Positions 58,526-64,000 of a DNA stretch of 64,000 bases are shown piece by piece (positions within the stretch are counted from its first letter, which is position 1; the number at the start of each line of letters is the position of its first letter). The position numbers and the translations under genes were made by a program. The stretch comes from Desulfobulbaceae bacterium (GTDB lineage Bacteria > Desulfobacterota > Desulfobulbia > Desulfobulbales > Desulfobulbaceae). The notes under the pieces are model-generated. The model was given only the letters and a program-made list of their open reading frames with translations, did no database searches and was not told the origin of the DNA. The DNA lies in contig JAFLKR010000051.1 in NCBI GenBank assembly GCA_019163135.1, positions 1 through 64,000 of the forward strand. Direction: 5' to 3'.

Positions 58526-61252
58526 TCAAGTATCTTTCTTTTCATTTTTCTCAACCTTTTTTTCCTGATTGCTCCCACCTTGCGGAGGCAACAGCGGTTG
58601 CCATTTAAGCCAATCCTCTTCGAAGGTTTTGACCAAAGGGAAATGATATCCCGGGGCGGCCGGAACCCCCATCTGCTCAGCCTCGGGGGTTGCCAGGGTG
58701 ATCCCGCCGGTAAGCAGGGCTTCCATGGATTCAGTGCTGACGGTCATGCCGCTCATCACCCCGCCGCTGACCCTGACGCCGCTGGCATTCCAAAATTTGG
58801 TACCAGTGTAGATCAGCTTGGTATAGGCGGGTTCTATATTGGCGGTGATCCAGACTTCCTGGGCGGTGGGGGACAACTGGAAGCCGGTGACCTGGCCGAC
58901 CTTGACCTGCCGGTAATAGAGGGGGCTGCCTTGCTTGAGCGAACCCAGGGTCGAAGTTTCCAGGACGATATTAAGTCCGTTGGCCGGTTGGAAGGTGTCG
59001 GCGGCCAGGGCCAGAACGGTGAAATCGGTCTGGGGCTGACCCGATCCGGCCCGAATATCGATATAAGCCCCGGAGAGCAGGGTTTCGAGATGGCGGACGC
59101 CGGTGAGGCTCACCTCCGGCCTGACCAGACGCAGGATGGTGTTCTTGCGGAACAGCCGAGCCATTTCCTGAGGCACACAGACCTCACCGCGGACGCCGTT
59201 GGAGGCAGAATCCAGGCGGATAGCGGTCACCTTGCCAAGGCTGATGCCCTGATATTTGATCTCGGTGTTTTTGGTGATGCCCTCACCGCTGCTGAAATGC
59301 AGACTCAAACGCAGGGCGTCGGCGTTGGCGGCCTCCTGCAGCGACTCGTAGAGCACGAGGATCTGGCCGGGCCGGAGGGGGTCGCTTTTGGTGCCGCTCA
59401 AAAAGGCGATGCCGCCGTTGAGCAAGGCATCGAAGGGCGCGGTCTCCAGGTTGACGCCCTGGAGGGAGGCGGTGAACTTGACGCCAGCAAAAATATAAAA
59501 GCGGGACGAGCCGGTCACCAGGTCACGATAGCCCTCGTTGACGAGGAGTTGGATGAGGGTCTCTCGACGATTTTTGGCGAGATCGAAGCCGAGCACTTCG
59601 CCTACCTTGATATTATTGTAGAGAACCGGCGCGCCGACGGTCAGCGGCGGCGCCTTAGCGGTGAACAATTGCAACCGCAACCCTTTGTGTTCCAATTCAG
59701 GAACCGCCTTAACCGCTTCGCCGTAGGAATCAAAAATCTTGAAAGTGCTCTCCGCCTCCGCCGGGGGAAGGGAGGTGCCGGTTTTTAACTGTGGATTGGC
59801 AAAGGCCACCCCTCCAGCCAGCAAGCTCTGGACCGAACCGAGATTGACCTGGAGCCGGGAAAGGCTGGCCTCGACCTTGACGCCTCCCGAGTTCCAGAAC
59901 ACAGTTTTTTTGTTGATCAATTCATTATAGGGGTGATGCAGCAGCAGGCGAATATGGACGGCATCCCCCTTGGGGGCGAGGGTGAGGCCACTGATCTCAC
60001 CAACTGCGATCTGTTTGTAGAGAACCGGCGCCCCGATGACCAAACCGCCGCTGTCAGGGGCGATCAGCGTATAATGGGTGCCGGGGCTGATGGTGGGTTT
60101 GGCCATCGGGGTCGTTTCTTCGACAAAACGATCCTGTCGTTTGCCCTCGCCGATTTCAAAGGTGATGAACGGCCCAGTGAGAAGGGTCTCCAGGTGTTTG
60201 ACCCCGGTGATGTTCACCTCCGGGCGAATGATCCAGAATCGAGTGCGCTCTTTGAGGATTACCTCGGCCCGTGGGTCAAGGAGCAGGGTGGCGGTGACGG
60301 TGTGGAACTGATCATTGTTGATGTCGATATTCTTGACCACCCCGGTCTTGAGGCCCCGGTACATCACTTTGGTTTTACCGGCGACGATGCCTTCTCCCGT
60401 GGCTAGTTGCAAGGTCATGTTGATGCCGTATTCGGCATCCTCGAAATCTTTGTGGAGCTTGAAAGTGCTTTGGTTGTCCGCCGGATCTGTCTGTTCCAGG
60501 GATGGCGGGGTGGCGCAGGTAATGCCACCGTAGATGAGCGAGGCGAGCGACTCAACATTGACGGTCAGGCCGCTTTGGACATCGCCGGTCAGGCTGAGAC
60601 CGCTGGCGTTCCAGAACCGGGTGCCGGTGCGGATCAGATGGGCAAATTTGGCGTCAATAAAGGCTTTCAACACGATCTTGCCATTATCCTGAAGGCTGTA
60701 GTCCTCCAAATAGCCGATCTGCAGGTTTTTGGTGTAGATATTGGAACCGCGCTGCAGCGAGTAAAGAGTCTCGGTTTCCAGGGTGATATGGAGGCCCGGG
60801 GTGGAGGTGTCGAGGGAGGGTTGTTCGGCCAGCCCTTCAAAGCTGGTAGCTAAATTGGTTGAGCTGCCTTTGCGCATGCCGATATATGAGCCGCCGAACA
60901 GGGTATCCAGGCCGCTGATCCGCCCGGCCGAGACTTCGGGTTTGACGACCCAGAAGGTGCTGTCCTCGACCAGGGCGCTACGGGTCTGGCGGTCCATGGT
61001 AATAACCAGGTTAACCCCCTGCATCCCTTCGTCAACCTCCAGCCGTTTGACCGTGCCGACGGGAATCCCTTTGACGATGACCTTGGTTTTGCCGGGGGTG
61101 ATGCCGGTGGCATCCTGGAAATGTACGGTGATTTCAACGCCGGCATCCCGGATAGTGGTGTAGAGCAGCCAGCCGCCGATGCACAGGGCGACCAGAGGCA
61201 GAATCCAGATAGGGGAAATGCTGCGTCGTTTACGAATGAGTGGTTTTTCCAT
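58526..61252 (-). CDS. letB: LetB/YebT-like protein with seven MCE domains
   Basis: Periplasm-spanning lipid-transfer tube. The 908 residues hold one N-terminal membrane span (about 14-34) and seven MCE domains starting near residues 39, 154, 276, 393, 524, 646 and 759, each with a strand and a VGxV/IGxL-type turn. Escherichia coli LetB has 877 residues and seven MCE domains, PqiB only three, so LetB is the better match. The C-terminal tail is short and charged. It follows letA by three bases, the known pairing with LetA. Confidence 0.9.
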   Translation of the reverse strand: MEKPLIRKRRSISPIWILPLVALCIGGWLLYTTIRDAGVEITVHFQDATGITPGKTKVIVKGIPVGTVKRLEVDEGMQGVNLVITMDRQTRSALVEDSTFWVVKPEVSAGRISGLDTLFGGSYIGMRKGSSTNLATSFEGLAEQPSLDTSTPGLHITLETETLYSLQRGSNIYTKNLQIGYLEDYSLQDNGKIVLKAFIDAKFAHLIRTGTRFWNASGLSLTGDVQSGLTVNVESLASLIYGGITCATPPSLEQTDPADNQSTFKLHKDFEDAEYGINMTLQLATGEGIVAGKTKVMYRGLKTGVVKNIDINNDQFHTVTATLLLDPRAEVILKERTRFWIIRPEVNITGVKHLETLLTGPFITFEIGEGKRQDRFVEETTPMAKPTISPGTHYTLIAPDSGGLVIGAPVLYKQIAVGEISGLTLAPKGDAVHIRLLLHHPYNELINKKTVFWNSGGVKVEASLSRLQVNLGSVQSLLAGGVAFANPQLKTGTSLPPAEAESTFKIFDSYGEAVKAVPELEHKGLRLQLFTAKAPPLTVGAPVLYNNIKVGEVLGFDLAKNRRETLIQLLVNEGYRDLVTGSSRFYIFAGVKFTASLQGVNLETAPFDALLNGGIAFLSGTKSDPLRPGQILVLYESLQEAANADALRLSLHFSSGEGITKNTEIKYQGISLGKVTAIRLDSASNGVRGEVCVPQEMARLFRKNTILRLVRPEVSLTGVRHLETLLSGAYIDIRAGSGQPQTDFTVLALAADTFQPANGLNIVLETSTLGSLKQGSPLYYRQVKVGQVTGFQLSPTAQEVWITANIEPAYTKLIYTGTKFWNASGVRVSGGVMSGMTVSTESMEALLTGGITLATPEAEQMGVPAAPGYHFPLVKTFEEDWLKWQPLLPPQGGSNQEKKVEKNEKKDT

Positions 61253-61255
61253 GGA

Positions 61256-62560
61256 TTATTGTTGATCCGGGGCAACGGCAGCCGCGTCCCAGAGCAGGCG
61301 GGGATCAAAGCTCAAAGCCGCGAACATGGTTGAAAGAACGACACCAGTGAAATAAAAAGCCGCCGGGGCAGCATTGATGGAAGACAGAAAACCAAACTGC
61401 GCCAAGGCGCAAAGCAGGGTGATAACAAAGATATCGAGCATTGACCAGCGGCCGATGAATTCGATGTACCGGAACATTATGGCCTTGTGGCGCAGCCAGC
61501 TGTGCCAATGAAAATGGATGGAAAGCAGGATGATGATCAACCCGATAATTTTGAACAGCGGCACCAGCACGGAGGCGATAAAGATGACCAGGCCGATGCC
61601 GTACGACCCTTCACGAAAGAAATAAAGAATGCCGTCCATAATGGTGGACCGGTCGGGGACTCCGAAAGATTCCACTTCCATAATCGGCAACAAGTTGGCA
61701 GGCACCGTCAGCAGGCAGGCGGTGAGGAGCAGCGCCCAGGTGCGGGCAATGCTGTTCTTTTTTCTTGGGCGGAGCGAATGCCCGCAACGAGGGCAGCGGT
61801 CGTGGCCGGTTTGGGTCGTATATTCGGCAGGTAACAGTTTGTGGCAGCTATGGCAGAGGAGGAAGCCGCTGGCATTCGGCATCTGTTCCGTTGCCGCCGT
61901 TGCAGTCATTTTTTGATCAGGCCGCAAGGTATCTTGTGCGTCCATCAGCGACCAGAAAAGCTGGTGGTCGGTTACCGCCTGGGTAGCGATAGTGGTGACG
62001 ACCAAGCCAATCAAACAGAAAAAACCGGCATTGAGCGACACCGTCGCCATGTGCGACATTTTTATTACCGTTATCAAGACTCCGACGAGGAAAACATCGG
62101 TCATCGCCCATTCGGTCAGGTGATGATAAAATCGGAAAAAACGGGGCATCCAGGGTGCCTGCCATTGCCGGGACAGCCCCAGGGTGATGAGCAGCAATCC
62201 GGCCAAGACCAGGAGCGGAAAGACCAGCGTGGTCAACGCCACCGTAACCCCGAGGACATACTGCTGCTGATTAAACAAGCGCAAGCAGGCCTGCATGATC
62301 GAACTATGGGTATTGATGCCAAGGACCGAAAAACTCAGGAGCGGCAGCACGTTGGCAGGCATATAAAGGAAAAGACCGGTAAGGCTCAGGACCATGGCTT
62401 TCTGGATGGTATTGTGTCGGTAGCGGTACAACTGTTGGGCGCAGCGCGGGCAGACCGCAATCTGATGCGGCAGCGGCACGATCGCCTGCAGAATGAGGCT
62501 GCAGTCGGGGCAGACCGTCACGCGAGCGGAGGGTAGATTGAGGGTACTTGGGGCTTTCAT
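61256..62560 (-). CDS. letA: LetA/PqiA-like inner-membrane protein
   Basis: Partner of LetB. The 434 residues have two repeats of a zinc ribbon (CPDC...CPRC at 18-40; CHSC...CPRC at about 237-260) each followed by a four-span membrane module, with two PqiA domains. It may feed lipids into or out of the MCE tube using proton motive force or an unknown drive. It is 3 bases upstream of letB. Confidence 0.92.
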   Translation of the reverse strand: MKAPSTLNLPSARVTVCPDCSLILQAIVPLPHQIAVCPRCAQQLYRYRHNTIQKAMVLSLTGLFLYMPANVLPLLSFSVLGINTHSSIMQACLRLFNQQQYVLGVTVALTTLVFPLLVLAGLLLITLGLSRQWQAPWMPRFFRFYHHLTEWAMTDVFLVGVLITVIKMSHMATVSLNAGFFCLIGLVVTTIATQAVTDHQLFWSLMDAQDTLRPDQKMTATAATEQMPNASGFLLCHSCHKLLPAEYTTQTGHDRCPRCGHSLRPRKKNSIARTWALLLTACLLTVPANLLPIMEVESFGVPDRSTIMDGILYFFREGSYGIGLVIFIASVLVPLFKIIGLIIILLSIHFHWHSWLRHKAIMFRYIEFIGRWSMLDIFVITLLCALAQFGFLSSINAAPAAFYFTGVVLSTMFAALSFDPRLLWDAAAVAPDQQ

Positions 62561-63046
62561 GCGGTCAAAGAATGGTGGGGGTGGGGTGAACCGAGATTAA
62601 ACCATGACAATAGGGGCATGCTGGGTATCCTTCAGGGATGGGTACGGAGACGCGATCAACATCGATACCATGGTAATGACATAATGACACGTTCCGGATC
62701 GGGTCAAAACCTCTTTACCGATAAACAGTCCGGCAACAAACGGCACTTGGCCGGTACTCGCCGCCGATTTGGTCGCTGCTGTTTGCCGTGGCAATATACC
62801 GGTCTTGTGCGTGACATACAAGTGTATCTCTTCGAAAAACGAGTGTTTTTATACCGCCCTCGCCATCAGCGGCGCAGGTATTGATCCCGTTTTCCCGTCG
62901 CCGGATCAAGGCTCCGAATGGCGGAATCTCGGGAAACCTTGTATAGGATGCAGGAGGCGCAAGGCTGGCGATCAGGTGGTCGTGATCCAGTCCGAATTCG
63001 CAGTTTTTTTCGCACTGCAAAGAAGTAAAATAGGAGAGAAGAGGCC
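62561..63046. other. Divergent letA / MFS intergenic region
   Basis: About 486 bp with promoters of both genes. Several overlapping short frames on both strands show no family sign and I do not call them. No hairpin terminator or repeat stands out. Confidence 0.4.
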
Positions 63047-64000
63047 ATGGAGAATCAGCGTCGGATAAAAGGAGGCACAGAAACGGCAAAGCCGATTTCA
63101 CCGTACTCGCTGTCCAATATTCGGCTGTTCCTGGCGTTCAGGGTGTTGTTCAACGCCCGATTTTATTATCCCGTTTTCACCATTCTTTTTCTCGATTTCG
63201 GCCTGACCCTAGAGCAGTTCGCCCTGCTCAACACGGTGTGGGCACTCACCATCGTCCTGGTGGAGGTGCCCTCAGGGGCCCTGGCCGACCTCATCGGCAG
63301 GAAGCGGTTGCTGGTCGCCACCTCCGCCTTGATGATCATGGAGATGTCGTTGCTCGCCTTTGTGCCGCTCGGCAATGCCAGGGGCATCTTCATCGCCTTC
63401 CTGGCCAACAGGATACTCAGTGGCTTGGCCGAGGCCATGGCCAGCGGCGCCGACGAGGCTTTGGCCTACGACACCCTGGTGGAGCACGGGTTGGCCGGCG
63501 AGTGGCCCAAGGTACTGGAGGTGCAGATGCGTGCCCAAAACATCGGCTATATTTTCGCCATGACCCTGGGAGCGGCCGTCTATGATCCCGGCCTGATTAA
63601 TCGCATCCTCGGTTTCTTGGGTCTGCCTGGGGGAATCAGCCAGCAGGTGAGCATGCGCTACCCCATCTATCTGACCCTGCTGTTCAGCCTGCTGGCACTG
63701 GCCGCTACCCTCAGGATGCGCGATCCCCTAGGACCGCCGGAGCGTTCCGGCCTGCACCGCCCCTCGGTCTCGATCTGGGAGATATCCCGCCTGACCCTGC
63801 AGTCCGGGGGATGGATACTCCGCACCCCGTTTGCGTTGGCGATCATCCTGTTTGCCATGACCTTTGATCATACTTTGCGGATGATCGTCACCCTGACCAG
63901 TCAGTATTACCGCTTGATTGCACTGCCGGAGGCCAGTTTCGGCCTGCTGGGGTCGGCGGTGGCGGTCATTGGCCTGTTTGTACCCAGGATCGCCCGGATC
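63047..64000 (+). CDS. MFS transporter, N-terminal part (cut by window edge)
   Basis: An open frame of 318 residues from an ATG with GGAGAG about ten bases upstream continues without a stop to the end of the window, so the C terminus is missing. The first transmembrane helices are clear, and the loop 2-3 motif of major facilitator proteins is visible as GALADLIGRKRLL, with the GxLaDrxGRkr pattern. A second half with several more spans has begun by the edge. Family substrates are not readable here. The gene has a G+C-rich third-codon choice, slightly richer than its left neighbours. Confidence 0.82.
   Translation, partial: MENQRRIKGGTETAKPISPYSLSNIRLFLAFRVLFNARFYYPVFTILFLDFGLTLEQFALLNTVWALTIVLVEVPSGALADLIGRKRLLVATSALMIMEMSLLAFVPLGNARGIFIAFLANRILSGLAEAMASGADEALAYDTLVEHGLAGEWPKVLEVQMRAQNIGYIFAMTLGAAVYDPGLINRILGFLGLPGGISQQVSMRYPIYLTLLFSLLALAATLRMRDPLGPPERSGLHRPSVSIWEISRLTLQSGGWILRTPFALAIILFAMTFDHTLRMIVTLTSQYYRLIALPEASFGLLGSAVAVIGLFVPRIARI

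Overview
The window looks like housekeeping chromosome of a Gram-negative anaerobe, most likely a sulfur-metabolising Desulfobacterota (Desulfobulbales-like). The main pointer is dsrC (26451-26771), with both redox cysteines of the DsrC tail, beside tetrapyrrole genes that lead toward siroheme. An outer membrane is implied by LetAB, SurA, PpiD, Lgt and an AMIN-type amidase. The order assignment is inference; the DsrC call is direct. I see no CRISPR array, insertion sequence, prophage, tRNA or rRNA.

Layout. 1-3.9 kb (minus): a split cobalamin methionine synthase (homocysteine domain, then folate/B12/reactivation protein) followed three bases later by a short rubredoxin gene. 4.3-6.7 kb (plus): a GlmU-like uridylyltransferase without the acetyltransferase end and a PurH reduced to its AICAR formyltransferase half. 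6.8-12.4 kb (minus): methyltransferase, precorrin-2 dehydrogenase, CcsB, HemA, an unknown protein, a DUF2062 membrane protein and a Gfo/Idh/MocA oxidoreductase, mostly overlapping start to stop. 12.6-14 kb (minus): small exported proteins and an orphan flagellar rod-type protein. 14.2-17 kb (plus): surA-like, rodZ-like, recO. 17.3-26.2 kb: an NdvB-type GH17-GT2 glucan enzyme converging on a very large SNF2 helicase, then PpiD. 26.4-29.7 kb: dsrC, zinc ribbon, acylphosphatase, ligA, 4-OT tautomerase. 30-33.5 kb (plus): galE, cmoA, cmoB and a SLOG-like protein. 33.8-38.7 kb (minus): the conserved rpmH-rnpA-yidD-yidC-jag-mnmE cluster, with mnmG-lgt running the other way from 39.3 kb. 42-46 kb (minus): HU, a response regulator, an endonuclease III-exonuclease III fusion and a beta-carbonic anhydrase. 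46.1-49.6 kb (minus): exopolysaccharide control genes (Wzz, ExeA-like ATPase, tyrosine kinase), divergent from a PPP phosphatase. 50.4-58.4 kb: epmA-efp, a phosphodiesterase-HIT-mutS operon, an amidase and an HNH protein. 58.5-62.6 kb (minus): letAB. 63 kb to the edge (plus): an MFS transporter cut by the window end.

The most unusual item is the single reading frame that joins a complete Nth glycosylase/AP lyase to a complete ExoIII/ExoA AP endonuclease, two successive enzymes of base excision repair. Other points of interest are the rubredoxin tied to split MetH, three biosynthetic enzymes reduced to single modules or split, the GH17-GT2 glucan enzyme, and the 168-residue unknown protein coupled to hemA. 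Several start codons were moved downstream of the longest possible frame where a Shine-Dalgarno sequence or family N terminus decided it; four genes too short or too partial for a simple frame scan (rubredoxin, rpmH, true yidD start, MFS transporter) were added by reading the sequence.
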